Positions 23,539 to 51,500 of a DNA stretch of 64,000 nt are shown here, in pieces; positions within the stretch are counted from its first letter, which is position 1, and each line of letters opens with the position of its first letter. The translations under genes were made by a program, and so were the position numbers. The notes beneath the pieces are model-generated. The model was not told where the DNA came from. It did not search any database and saw only the letters and a list, made by a program, of their open reading frames with translations. The stretch is from Bathymodiolus brooksi (Eukaryota; Mollusca; Bivalvia; Mytilida; Modiolidae). The DNA is taken from the NCBI GenBank assembly GCA_963680875.1, contig OY804579.1, forward strand, positions 82,511,095 to 82,575,094, written 5' to 3'.

Positions 23539-24832
23539 TTTTACTGTTCTCTAAGTAGTATCTTACCAGAAAGTGATATTAGTACTGTTTCTCCAATTGA
23601 TATTTTAGGTCATGCTTTAAATATGGCTAGCAATAATTATGCCTTTGCTTTGTATTTACATTTATTCTGAAGACAAGGTATAGGTAGCACGACAGTATTG
23701 ATTTTTTGTAGCCGATGCTTTTAAAAATTTTACTACTTTAAAAAATAACAGAATATAGTAACATATATTACCGAAGAACTTTTATTTATTTTTTCCAAAA
23801 ATAACACACTGATGACCAATCATTCTGAGATATTTGTTATAACAGGCGTTTCCTCTATGTTAATTTTCATTTTCAAGTGTAGATAATGAAAAAAATCCAT
23901 TCACAAAAATCACTATTATTTTCTTATTTGGCATTGTATCAAAAATATTTTCCCACGTGATCTATTATCCAATCAGTAAACCTTCCATGTTCACCAAATG
24001 TGGGGCACACACAATTTCTGATGTATTCACGATCACTTATTATTACCGTGGTGTCTTTCCATTTATATGTAGCCACATTCAAACAGCAAATGCATACTGA
24101 GTATGTATCTCTGTTGGTACGATATTCAAGAGATTCCTATCATGGTGTCCTTCATAGAGGATTGCTGCTACCCAAACAGGGGGTACTTAAGGTACCAATG
24201 GTTACGGTGGTGATGTAATAGTTTGTAAACCACCTCATTCATATATTCGAAGTACAAAACTATACCCATTAATATATTTTTCAAATATTGGTGACCTGAC
24301 CCGTTAGAATTGGGTACTGATGAATGTTCCTATGGCGCAAATTTACAGAGCTGCTAAGCATGTTCCATGGAAGCGGATAAGGGGAGCCCTCTCTCGATGG
24401 GGAGGGGTTGTCGGTTTATTGTACGAAAAGCCCGACTGTGGACCATAGTGGGTAACGTGCTGGGAGAGTGCCACGCCCCTACACAGTAAAGACCTCCTTA
24501 ATTGTACATTTCCAACAAAAAAAGTAGACCAACTGTAGCAGCTACAAAAGAATACATCTTTCGTTCCTAACCATCTGTCCATTATTTCTCAGTGGCAGCC
24601 GACAGCCGTTGACCCGTTTAACCCATCCTTCCCTCATTTCTATATAGTTTTCATTTAGTATTGAACTCGTTCTCGTCCTGAATATAACTGAAATACATCC
24701 CTCTGGACGGTAAGCAATGACCAATCAATCGCTATGGAATATTTGTGTCACAAATGACAACGGATATGTTCCGTTGGTGTAACTATAATCCCGTCATTTT
24801 CTTATTCATGACTTATCACCGAGTAATTTAGT

Positions 24833-24872
24833 GCGCACGACGCGTTTCTGGAATAACCTTCATCAGGTAAGC
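24833..24872 (-). ncRNA. Hammerhead-like motif, unit B
   Basis: As in unit A, but helix I has one mismatch (GCUUAC). Confidence 0.45.
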
Positions 24873-27498
24873 TCACAGTCGAAAGGTTGGAAAGATAAAT
24901 CATGGAAAAAGTTTTGGGAGTAATTAAAGGGCCTAAACATGATCGCCAAGGTAGACCAGTGCCACCTATGCCTGAGAGAGGAGAACCTTAGTTTTAAAAA
25001 TAATTATATTATTTTGAAATTGTAAATTTCAATAACGAATATATCTCTAATAAACCATGTCGGTGTTGAAACACTGACTACTTGGCGGATAATACCATCG
25101 GGGATCAATAGTTCACCAGCAATATAGAGTCCTGAAATCTATTTCCAATTTTCCATTATTATTTTGTTGTATTCGTTTGTTCTGTTTGCTTGTTTGTTGT
25201 TTGCTTGTGTTTTTTTCTTTGCACCTGATGTTGTATTTTATTGGGTCACTGTACAATCTAATGAAGTCAGAATATAAACGTATATATCAAGTGCAGTGCG
25301 CAGGATGCGTTTCTGTGATAACCTTCATTAGATCCGCTCAAAATCAAGATATTGGAAAGTCAAAGGATTTTAAATGCTTTTGGGAACAAGAAAACCAAAG
25401 AAAGTCGGCTAATGGTACCTGGGCCAAAAGGTGACGATTAACATCGACGTATGATTTGTAAATGTCGTCTCAGTTGACAAATAGTTGACAAGGAAACGGA
25501 AGATAGGTACTACAAACCAATTAAAATACTAGTACAGTTATATCGTGATGATTGGTTTTATTTGTGGATGATGTAAGAGTATCTGGATAAAGCCACTGAC
25601 CTGTTTTATCATGGGGAGGGGCGTTCCAGTCGTGATGGTATGGTAGTTGGATTTACAACTACATGTGCAATCAGTACATATAGCCACTAAATATATCAGT
25701 TGGAACCCCATTCATGTAGAGGTGTATTCGATGCAACATTTTTTATTTGATAAAGTTGACATTGACTTGCGACAGGTTGGTGGTTTTCACCGGATATTCC
25801 GGTTTTCTCCACCAAAAAACCTAAACCTAAGCCTAAAGTGGAAATAGACACTATAAATGTAGTAGTGACAGTCATTGATGACATAGATAGGTGACAATCC
25901 AGCCACCACAATATCAGGATACGACCTCCTTTTTGTCTCCAAAAGTAATGTTGATACAGGCGGGAATCCTATGTCAAAATATATATTTTTCATATTTTAG
26001 AATTTATTGGTGATGTATTTTCCGTTTTCGTCTTAATTATTTATCTATTTCGTTTATTCTAAAAACAAAGTATGTTCTTTTTACAGTAAAAGTAGAGTTT
26101 GTCGTAATGCTAATAACTACAGATTTTCCAGAGTAACATATTAACGAATCAATAAAACAATTAACTGAAATATTGTTAAGCGATGCTAGAACTGCATACT
26201 TTATATACTTCCCTGTTTTATCATGAAACGTTAGCAAATCTTTATTTATTAGTTTTTATTCGTCATTTTATCGTGGAAATATCTATTGGGATTTTCTTCC
26301 ACTTTTCTGTGTGCTTTCTTCCTTTAGTCGTATTATCATACACGTATATTTTATTTGTTCTTTTCTTACTTTTTGTGTTTTCCATTTTTATTGGCCTACT
26401 TATTAAAGGAAGGCTAGACAATACTGAGGTGTCAATCAAATATGGAAAATCCATGCAGAGAAACTGGCAAGACGGGGTACACAAGACGAAGACTAGCGAA
26501 ACAAAAATTACAACACAATATGTGTTGGACACCACTATATGCAAACGAACACAAAATACTTAAATAAGACACGAGGCGTCCTATAAACAAATGGCTATAA
26601 ATAACTGGAGGTAAAGTCCCGCCTTTAAGAACCATGCAGAGTCTAAATGCTATTCTATATATAGATACCGTGACTTTTTAATCAGTCAGGTACACAGGTC
26701 CAAAAAAAAGCACGAAAAAGTCTTCTTTTTTAATCCACATTAACAAATAAATAAGCAAAGCACAATATATCCTTTATATAAACGATGACATCACTAATGC
26801 ACGATACTAATTGACGTGTATTCAGAATGGTTTTACCTGAGGAGCAGCTTAGTTTACTAGCAAGTTAGAGCACGTGTTTTCTACTTTACATCAATATTTA
26901 AATTTTAATTGTTATTACAGGAATAACTTTCAATCGTCATGGCATCTGAAATATGTGTGGATCATTTCAGAGCATATATGTAAGTAGAGGTAAACCACAC
27001 ACATACACATACACAAACACACACTCAAGATGTATATTATTGAAGCAGTGTTAAAATCACTAAATATACACATTGAACTGTACATAAAACACACACTTGT
27101 ATGTACATCTTGATAAACAAGAAATTCGTTTCTCTTTCTTACAATAATTTTTCGATACTTGGTTCAAGACAAATAAAGTTAGAACGAACTGGTACAATTA
27201 CTATCCATGGGAATACTATAATAATGAAGTTATGGTACCAGGAATCCGTCACATTAGACTTAACTTGTACAATTACTATCTATGGGAATACTGTGATAAT
27301 GTAGTTCCGATACCAGGTATCCTTGAATTATGGACAGAACTGGCATAGTTACTATGTATGGGAATACTTTGATAATGAAGTTATGGTACCAGGAATCCGC
27401 CAAATTAGACATAACTGGTGCAATTACTAAGTATGAAAGTACTGTGATAATGCAGTTCTGGTAACAGGAATCTGTCAAATTAGACAGAACTGGTACAG

Positions 27499-40716
<13,218 letters not shown>

Positions 40717-41628
40717 TTTACTGTATTAAATATCAATATGAATTAAAATGCAAACCTCAAATATTTCCTCATTGTTTTACACAAGCACAGGAAACAAATA
40801 GATAAAGCTATATATGGTATGTTTAAGGATCTTCGTATTTCTGTTGTTCTGTGATACCATCTATTTAAGCTAAAGTCATCTATGAAAATGTTTTATTGTA
40901 GTAAAAATGAAGTGTAATGAAAACATTAATCCTGCACTAGTTCTATTTGAGCAGTCAATATGCATTGACTAGATATTTTTTTTTCTGATTTATACCGTCA
41001 CTGACTAGAATGTCATTTTCTCGTACCTGCTTCATGCTGAGCGACGGGAAGAAACGGTAGCAGTATAAGCCCGGACGTGATAGAAGATACCATTGAAACA
41101 TATTAGAATGACGCTTGACTCTCTGATTTTATGCAGACAATGAGGAAGTTGTTTTTTGGGCAGTTTGATATTGCAGAATAAACACAATATACATATATTG
41201 TCGGTTAATATAAAATGTATTTTCACTCGCTGCAAAACCGGACAGAAAAGCTCGACAGAGGTTGGCTTTTCTTCCTGTTTCTAAAGCTCGCACAAATAAA
41301 ATTTATATTTGCCGACAAGGCATTATATTGTCTATATAACTCATATTCAGTGCGCGAGACGCATTTCTGAAATAGATTTCATGCGGTCAAAGCCAACTAT
41401 TAGAACCTTGGTTCTTTGGATCAAATTTGAACTATACACCGACTATGTTAACGAATATTTCAAGAGGGTGTCATACATGGATAAGGAGAAAGTAACCAAT
41501 CCGAAGCACCTCATCTTGCATGTTTGTGGGAATTCACGTTGCCCCATCATTTGGTGTGTTATTTATTTTTACTTCAATTACACTGGTGTCAATTTATTTA
41601 TAGGGATTTAGATTTTTCTTATACTGTT

Positions 41629-41985
41629 AACCGCATCGGTGGTGTAATGGTTAGCGTGCTCGCCTTGAGTGCTGTAGATCGTGGGTTCGAGCCCCGATCG
41701 GGTCACACCAGAGATTATGAAATTTATATCTGTTGCTTCTTCTCTAAGCACGCAGTATTAAGGAAAAAAGAGTAAAGACTGGTTGACTAGGATTCAGGAG
41801 TAGTGCGACATGTCTATCCCCGGACTGGTGTTTCAGTGAACTAGCCTATAACAATCCAACTTAGCGTGTTGCTCTAGAACACAGTGGACCTCATCATCAT
41901 TTTATTGAAAATTAACTTGTCGCCATGATATAGCTGGACAACTACACAGTTGGCGTTAATCAGCAATCACTCACTCAATCACTCT
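41629..41985 (+). repeat. tRNA-derived SINE, family 1, unit C
   Basis: Same element at the same unit position. Head boxes intact. Confidence 0.68.
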
Positions 41986-43278
41986 TTTACTGTTCTCTAA
42001 GTAGTATCTTACCAGAATGTGATATTAGTACTGTTTCTCCAATTAATATTTTACTTCATGCTTTGAATATGGCTAGCAATAATTTTGCCTTTGCTTTGTA
42101 ATCACATTTATTCTGAAGACAAGGTATAGGTAGCACGACAGTATTGATTTTTGTAGTCGATGATTTTTTAAATTTTACTACTTTAAAAAATAACAGAATA
42201 TAGTAACATATACTACCGAAGAACTTTTATTTATTTTTTCCAAAAATAACACACTGATGACCAATCATTCTGAGCTATTTGTTATAACATGCGATTCCTC
42301 TATGTTAATTTTCATTTTCAAGTGTAGATAATGAAAAAAATCCATTCACAAAAATCACTATTATTTTTTTATTTGGCATTTTATCAAAAATATTTTCCAA
42401 CTTGATATATTATCCAATCAGTAAACCTTCCATGTTCACCGAATGTGGGGCGCACACAATTTCTGATGTATTCACGATCACTTATTACTACCGTGATGCC
42501 TTTCCATTTATATATAGCCACATTCAAACAGCAAATGCATAATGAGTATGTATCTCTGTTGGTACGATATTCAAGAGATTCCTATCATGGTGTCCTTCAT
42601 AGAGGATTGCTGCTACCCAAGCGGGGGGTACTTAAGGTACAAATGGTTACGGTGGTGATGTAATAGTTTGTAAACCACCTCATTCATATATTCGAAGTAC
42701 AAAACTATACCCATTAATATATTTTTCAAATATTGGTGACCTCACCCGTTAGAATTGGGTACTGATGAATGTTCCCATGGCGCAAATTTACAGAGCTGCA
42801 AAGCATGTTTCCTGGTAGCGAATAAGGGAAGCTCTCTCTCGATGGGGAGGGGTTGTCAGTTTATTGTACAAAAAGCCCGACTGTGGACCATAGTGGGTAA
42901 CGTGCTGGGAGAGTGGCACGCCCCCTACACAGTAAAGACCTCCTTAATTGTACATTTCCAACAAAAAAAAGTAGACCAACTGCAGCAGCTACAAAAGAAT
43001 AACTCTTTCGTTCCTATCCATCTGTCCATATTTCTCAGTGGCAGCCGACAGCCGTTGACCCGTTTAACTCATCCTTCCCTCATTTCTATATAGTTTTCAT
43101 TTAGTATTAAACTCGTTCTCGTCCTGAATATAACTGAAATACTTCCCTCTGGACGGTAAGCAATGACCAATCAATAGTTATGGAATATCTGTGCCACAAA
43201 TGACAACGGATATGTTCCGTTGCTGTAACTATAATCCCGTCATTTTCTTATTCATGACTTATCACCGAGTATTTTAGT

Positions 43279-43318
43279 GCGCACGACGCGTTTCTGGAAT
43301 AACCTTCATCAGGTACGC
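43279..43318 (-). ncRNA. Hammerhead-like motif, unit C
   Basis: Identical to unit A over the motif. Confidence 0.5.
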
Positions 43319-46121
43319 TCACAGTCAAAAGGTTGGAAAGATAAATAATGGAAAAAGTTGTGGGAGTAATTAAAGGGCCTAAACATGATCGCCAAGATAG
43401 ACCAGTGCCACCTATGCCTGAGAGAGGAGAACCTTAGTTTTAAAAATAATTATATTATTTAGGAATTGTAAATTTCAATAACGAATATATCTCTAATAAA
43501 CCATGTCGGTGTTGAAACACTGAATACTTGGAGGATAATACCATCGGGGATCAATAGTTCACCAGCAATATAGAGTCCTGAAATCTATTTCCAATTTTCC
43601 ATTATTATTTTTTTGTATTCGTTTGTTCTGTTTGCTTCTTTGTTTGTTTGTTTGTGTTTTTTCTTTGCACCTTTGGTTCACTGTACAATCTAATGAAGTC
43701 AGAATATAAACGTAGATATCTGTGATAACCTTCATTAGATACGCTCAAAGTCAAGATATTGGAAAGTCAAAGGATTTTAAATGTTTTTGGGAACAAGAAA
43801 ACCAAAGATAGTCGGCTAATGGTACCTGGGCCATAAGGTTACGATTAACAACCACGCATGATTTGTAAATGTCGTCTCAGTTAACAAATAGTGGACAAGG
43901 AAACGGAAGATAGGTACTACAAACCAATTAAAATACTAGTACAGTTATATCGTGATGATTGGTTTTATTTGTGGATGATGTAAGAGTATCTGGATAAAGC
44001 CACTGACCTGTTTTATCATGGGGAGGGGCGTCCCAGTCGTGATCGTATGGTAATTGGATTTACAACTACATGTGCAATCAGTACCTATAGCCACTAAAGA
44101 TATGAGTTGGAACCCCATTCATGTAGAGGTGTACTCGATGCAACATTTTTTATTTGATAAAGTTGACAGTGACTTGCGACAGGTTGGTGGTTTTCACCGG
44201 ATATTCCGGTTTTCTCCACCAACAAAACTGATCGCCACGATATAACTGAAACACCATCAACCTAAAGCCTAAAGTGGAAATAGACACTATAAATGTAGTA
44301 GTGACAGTCACTAATGACATATATAGGTGACAATCCAGCCATCACAATATCAGGATACGACCTCCTTTTTTTGTCTCCAAAAGTAATGCTGATACAGGCG
44401 GGAATCCTATGTCAAAATATATATTTTTCATATTTTAGAATTTAATGGTGATGTATTTTCCGTTTTCGTCTTAATTATTTATCCATTTCGTTTATTCTAA
44501 AAACAAAGTATGTTCTTTTTACAGTAACAGTAGAGTTTGTCGTAATGCTAATAATAACTACAGATTTTCCAGAGTGATATATTAATGAATCAATAAAACA
44601 ATTAACTGAAATATTGTTAAGCGATGCTAGAACTGCATACTTTATATACTTCCCTGTTTTATCATGAAACGTTAGCAAATCTTTATTTTTTAGTTTTTAT
44701 TTTCCATTTTATCGTGGAAATATCTATTGGGATTTTCTTCCACTTTTCTGTGTGCTTTCTTCCTTTAGTCGTATTATCATACACGTATATTTTATTTGTT
44801 CTTTTCTTACTTTTTGTGTTTTCCATTTTTATTGGCCTACTTATTAAAGGAAGGCTAGACAATACTGAGGTGTCAATCAAATATGGAAAATCCATGCAGA
44901 GAAACTGGCAACACAGGGTACACAAGACGAAGACAAACGAAACAAAAAATACAACACAATATGTGTTGGACACCACTATATGCAAACGAACACAAAATAC
45001 TTAAATAAGACACGAGGCGTCCTATAAACAATTGGCTATAAATAACTGGAGGTAAAGACGATTATGCATCCACCTAAATAAAAGAAGTCCAGAACATTTT
45101 GGCAAGATTAAAGATCATTATAACAAACGATCTGATTCATCATAAACGGAAACATGTTTGAAATAACTGTTTTGAGGAGATAACCAAACTGTTTGCCCTT
45201 CCTTTGGAAAATATATATTTCCTGACTGTAAATCAATATGATAATTAAGTTGCATAATGTATGATAAACCTGGTTATTTCAGTTTATCCCATTGCAAGAA
45301 GAGCTTGAAGATACCAAAGGAGTAAATCGACGAAGAACAGACAACACAATGGCCAAAAGAAAAGGAACAAAAGGACAAGCAACAATCTACAAAGCATACA
45401 CATAAAACTAAAGATCGAGTAACACAAACACCACTAAAAACTGGGGGTGAACTCAGGTACTCTGGAGGGGTAAGCAGTTCCTCCTCCCCTAGTGGAACCT
45501 GTCGGGTTAATCTAGTTACATACCCGGTGATAGTTTTTTCAGTTTTATATGGCAGTCCCGCCTTTAAGAACCATGCAGAGTCTAAATGCTATTCTATATA
45601 TAGATACCGTGACTTTTTAATCAGTCAGGTACACAGGTCCAAAAAAAAGCCCGAAAAAGTCTTCTTTTTTAATCCACATTAACAAATAAATAAGCAAAGC
45701 ACAATATATCCTTTATATAAACGATGACATCACTAATGCTCGATACTAATTGACGTGTATTCAGAATGGTTTTACCTGAGGAGCAGCTTAGTTTACTAGC
45801 AAGTTAGAGCACGTGTTTTCTACTTTACATCAATATTTAAATTTTAATTGTTATTACAGGAATAACTTTCAATCGTCATGTCATCTGAAATATGTGTGGA
45901 TCATTTCAGAGCATATATGTAAGTAGAGGTAAACCACACACATACACATACACAAACACACACTCAAGATGTATATTATTGAAGCAGTGTTAAAATCACT
46001 AAATATACACATTGAACTGTACATAAAACACACACTTGTATGTACATCTTGATAAACAAGAAATTCGTTTCTCTTTCTTACAACAATTTTTCGATACTTG
46101 GTTCAAGACAAATAAAGTTAG

Positions 46122-46557
46122 AACGAACTGGTACAATTACTATCCATGGGAATACTGTAATAATGATGTTATGGTACCAGGAATCCGTCACATTAGACAT
46201 AACTGGTACAATTACTATCTATGGGAATACTGTGATAATGTAGTTCCGATACCAGGTATCCTTGAATTATGGACAGAACTGGCATAGTTACTATGTATGG
46301 GAATACTTTGATAATGAAGTTATGGTACCAGGAATCCGCCAAATTAAACATAACTGGTGCAATTACTAAGTATGAAAGTACTGTGATAATGCAGTTCTGG
46401 TAACAGGAATCTGTCAAATTAGACAGAACTGGTACAGCTACTAAGTATGGAAATACTGTAATAATGAGGTTCTGGTATCAGGAATCTGTCAAATTAGGCA
46501 GAACTGGTACAGTTACTGATTGGGAATAATTTCATAATGCAGTTCTGGTACCATATA
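46122..46557 (-). repeat. Tail minisatellite, unit C
   Basis: Six units, as in unit A, with almost no differences. Confidence 0.78.
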
Positions 46558-46777
46558 CCCTTCCGTGTCTACCGGTGCTGTGTCTAATGTTTCAGGTTGT
46601 GTACACGGTACATGATAATTAGCATCCGCATTAGCTATATTCGGATTGCTATCAGATGTTACTATTTCTCTGTAACCAGTTTCCTCATGATTTCTATCTT
46701 CTAATCCAGTATACGTTGATTCATTTAGTTCTCTTGCTTGATTTAGATTTTTCAACTTTTCCTTGTAGGATTTAATT
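46513..46777 (-). CDS. Copy C exon 9: cytoplasmic tail
   Basis: 265 nt. Differs from copy A by one base (YHVL to YHVP). It ends in the same EIIPNQ-stop, followed by the same minisatellite. Confidence 0.75.
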
Positions 46778-48477
46778 CTAGAAATAAAACAATGATTAAG
46801 CTTTTATCTTCACATAACTTTGCTAGTTTAACACGATGGGTGCCACTTCTGGAGCAGGAACTGCTTACCCTTCCGTTAACCTGAGTTAACCCCCGGGTGT
46901 TAGTGGGGTTCGTGTTACTTGATCGTTAGTTTTATGTGTATGTTTTGTCCTTTTTCTTTTGGACATTGTGTTGTCTGTTCTTCTTCGATTGACTGATTCT
47001 GATTACCCATTTGATTTCTTCATTCGTTTTGACTTACCCTTTGTAAGATTGTTCGGAGTTCGGTAATTTTGTTATTACCCTTATTTGCTCTCTTTAATGG
47101 AATTACAATTATACATATGAGAACTTCGGTGCCACGACGCTTGAATCTATTATGAATAATGTTCAATATTAGAGCGTCCTACAGCAACGCTGTTCACCTG
47201 GTTATATGGGAGGGGTGATGATTTACTGACATGTGGAAAACACTTACATGACCAAATTAATTCACTAAGAGGGGGGTTTGTCCCATAAGTCTAATTTGTA
47301 CCAGTTTTTTTAGAAGTGCCTGTACCAATTGCAGAAAGTGGGTGGAAATATATTTGTGTGTTAGGTGTATGGATTTTGTCTCTATCTATGATTTTTCGAT
47401 GAATTTGGAACTTTTCCGACATTGTATATTTTTGTTTTCTATTTCATCAGATAACTCTTCACGATCTAATATATTCATAATGTTTATTCTGTATTTCGAG
47501 TTCTGAACTTTTATTGACACGAATTCTAGAAACTAGCACCAAAGAGTAGTAGTGTTGCTTTACTTATTGACCTGATGACAACAAATGTACACACGGGCCA
47601 TTGATATCCTTCCATTTTAGCTAGGGGCAGTCGTGACCATAATCGCATGGTAGCTGGATTTGCAACTGCATATGCAATCAGTGCCTATCAGCACTGGTGT
47701 TGAGAGTTCGAATCTCGATCAGGGTGATGAGTACAGCATTATGTGATAAAGTTTTGTGGTTTTCTCTGGGTCCTTCGGTATCCTCCAAAAAATAAAACTG
47801 AAATATTGTTGAAAGTGGCGTTAAACACCATCAAGCAAACAAACAAAAATCCATTTTAACTTAAGCTTCTCTATTGGTTTTTACCTGGAAGCTCTATTCA
47901 TTGAGTGTAGAAGCCGTCATGGTCGAACTCGCATTGTAATTAAATTTACGTCCAATCAGTGACTAAATTGTGAGTTCGATACGTGACCATGACGAGGAGA
48001 ATGCCTCGACACAATATAATGCGCACAAGTTTGTCAGTGACTTCCGGTATGTCGATGGCTGTCTCAGCGTTGAAAGTGATGCTATATAAATTCTCAGTGT
48101 ATGTTTTAGTATCCATATCAACCTAAAATTAGTATCGTCTTGACCACGTCGAAGATCATGGGATCAATTCCACAATCGGGCTGAAAAACGACTATCAAAT
48201 GGATATGTGTTGCTTCGCTGTTAATGCAGTAATAAATATTCAGAACTAATATTGACTAGTTCGGAGTAATGATAATGCGTGAATTACGATTGAGTAACTT
48301 TACGCATAAAAACCCAGCTCAGTGTGTTCTTCTTTGCATAGTCATTCTTCGAACTACGGTTCCTGATTTAACGTTTCGTATCTTCAAACTTTTCTTAAAA
48401 AAAGATGCAACTGAAAGTGTTAGACCAATTTCGTTCTGTGATACTTGAATCCCAATTAATAAGCATTTCTATAACTG

Positions 48478-48543
<66 letters not shown>

Positions 48544-51500
48544 TTTATTTATTCATTTATTTATACTTACACTTTCCACGCTGACACAGTGATGAACAGA
48601 AGAATCGGTAAAATTACAACCATAAATACCACTGATACAATCAAAACTACAAAAGCAAATATAATTAAAACAGCAGATACATAAATGTATTGGGATGAAC
48701 GGAAATTATATAAATCTTAACAACATGTATATCACTGGGAACATCTAGATAAATAAAAACAACAGTGGACACACAAAATACAACCATATAATCGACAATT
48801 TCCACATTTCTGATTTTGATTAGATTGGAGTTTTACGGTCGCCACCATGACTTAGTTAACAGCTACGGAACAGCTGTATCACAGATGACCACGGATATGT
48901 TTCATTTGTCGTAAATACTTCTCTGTTCTACCCTCATTCATGAATTATCACCGGGTTTGTAACTAAGGTGCCACTAGTGTTATGTTGTTTTTCCTTCTTC
49001 GATTTACTTATTTTGATTACCACTTCGGTATCTTCAAACTCTTCTTAAACCCCAATTGCATGACAATTAAGTACAAATTCCAAAGATTCTAACTTGGTAT
49101 TATGCAATACATTATCATTATAACAATTTCTTGCTGTACTGCATGTGCTCAATATCCATAGGGTTTTGAACAACAAAATGTGAAAAGATTTAATATGTGT
49201 TGGTAATGCAATGTTTCCTTTAAACCATTACTGTCAAATTATTTAGTTTTCGTAGATTCGAACCCCCAAAACTACATGGGAACATCGCTCTATTTTCTAG
49301 ATGAATATATGTTGCTTGACCATGTATTTATGATTTTATTTTGATTGGTGTGATATTTTGTCGGATTCAGATGCTTGAATGGGACAGTTGATTATAAATC
49401 CCTGAGGAGATTCAATAATGGGTAGTATTGTAACTCTTGACGATAGGGATGTGGTTATGGTGCTTAGCGCCACTTTCAACAATATTTGAGTTGTATCAGT
49501 TTCATTGGTGGAGGAAACCGGAGTTATCGCAGAAAACCACCGACCGACCTGTTGCTGACAAAGTTGATCACATAGTGTTGTATCGAGTGTAATTATCGAC
49601 GACAAGATATAAAGGCCCATATATATATAAACAAAATCTCTGAAAATTTATCCGGAGCTTTCGGCCGTACAACTCGGCCTTCTTCAGCGGAACTTTATTA
49701 TGTTATGGTACATTTGAATTTGTCATAATGGATAACGTCACAAAGTCAATAAAAGAAAAATTACGGGAAATATAACGTTACGTTTTTGTATTTAATCCAT
49801 GGGATTTGAATGTTCGCAATTTATTCATCCATAGTTTTTCGATAGTCTCTCGGTAAGAATTATCGCCGAAAATGTTTTTCTAAAGCCACAATTTCATAAT
49901 CATTCACGGAATGTTCAGTGGAATTAAAATGAATTGCTATTGGATCAGGTTTCTGCCTTCTGATTAGTGATAAATTTAACAAATGCCTTTGGTACAGGGT
50001 GTCCCCGGTTTCTCCGACGTAAATAAATTTGTCAAAATGTTTACAAAATAAAGCGTAAACCACATTTGCCGTTGTACAATTAATATAATTGTCTACGTTA
50101 AATGTTTTTCCTTCAAAAATGGTGAATGTATGGGTGTTACGAACATACGGACAAATAGCACAGTTCCCACAGCAAGGTTCACACGTGTGTTCCTGTTTAA
50201 AAAACATAGAATTATGCTTTTTGTGAACTAAAATATCTTTTAAATTCTTATCTCGTCTGAATGCTAAAATTGGTGGTTTTATGAACACTTTTTTCATTTT
50301 CTCCGACTTATGCAATACTGTCATTTTCTTTTTTATGAGTTCACGGATGTGGAGTAAATCTTTCTAATAAGTTAACACAAGCGGTATTCGATCTGTTTTA
50401 GATTTATCAGTTCTGTACTGAAGTAAATTATTTCTGTCAAGTTTGTCAACCTTCTTTATTCCAAGTTTCCTTTGCTTTATTACCAATCATTTATCAATGT
50501 TTGCCTTTCGTACAGTGTGGAATTGGTAAACAATAAATCACATGTGCTTAAGGTGCAAGCGCTTATTCTATACAACTGTAGACGTTTGTTTGTGTGTTTA
50601 TATGTTATTTTTTAAAAGAGGTATACACAGTTCATCCAATTAGTCAGCCCGCTTCAAACAGTATTCAACTACTTAGTTGTGTTTGTAATTTCCTGATTGG
50701 GGCATTGTGAGTTTATGTCTGAATTTATATCCTCGTAATGTGCTGATGTCCGATACAGTGATGACAACATTACTTCACCTATATTTGTATGTTATTTTGG
50801 AAGTGAAATTATATACACAAAATGACAAAAAGGTCCAGATTTTATTTGCTTTTTTTCGCCTCACCTGTAACTGGAAGATTAATAGTTCTTTGCAAAGCAG
50901 AATCTGTGGTATTATCCTCATGTTTTTTTTCTACAAAATGTAAATATCATAACATTCAATTTTCATTGAAGGCATCAATTATTTGGATTTCAAATATTTT
51001 GGCTTTGAGTGTAGACGATGAAGGTTATTCTAGAAACGCGTCGTGCGCACTAAGTATTATATCTACGTTTTTATTGTAAATTATGATATCCACAAATTTC
51101 CTCTCTCTCGTTAACTCATTCCTTTATCCTGCAAGATAACAATAAGTGTATATTCTCGTATTTACCAATGTTTATCTGTCCTCGATTCATTCTTCTGATT
51201 TTTGTTTGTTTGTTTGTTTGTTTGTTTGTTTGATGGTGTTTAATGTCACTTTCAAGAATATTATATCGTGGCGGAGGAACATCAGTCGTGATAGGCACTG
51301 ATTGCATAGGTAGTTGTAAATCCAACTACCATACGATCACGGCCACGACGGCCCATTCATTCTTCTGTCCTGCATAGTAGCAGAATATTGGCTACAGCGT
51401 TTACTGAAATTCTCAAATCAGCAAAATCGCATCGCTGTCATCACTAAATCATCGTAAAACGTATATACATGTACTGTCGGTAATTAATGAATTAACATAA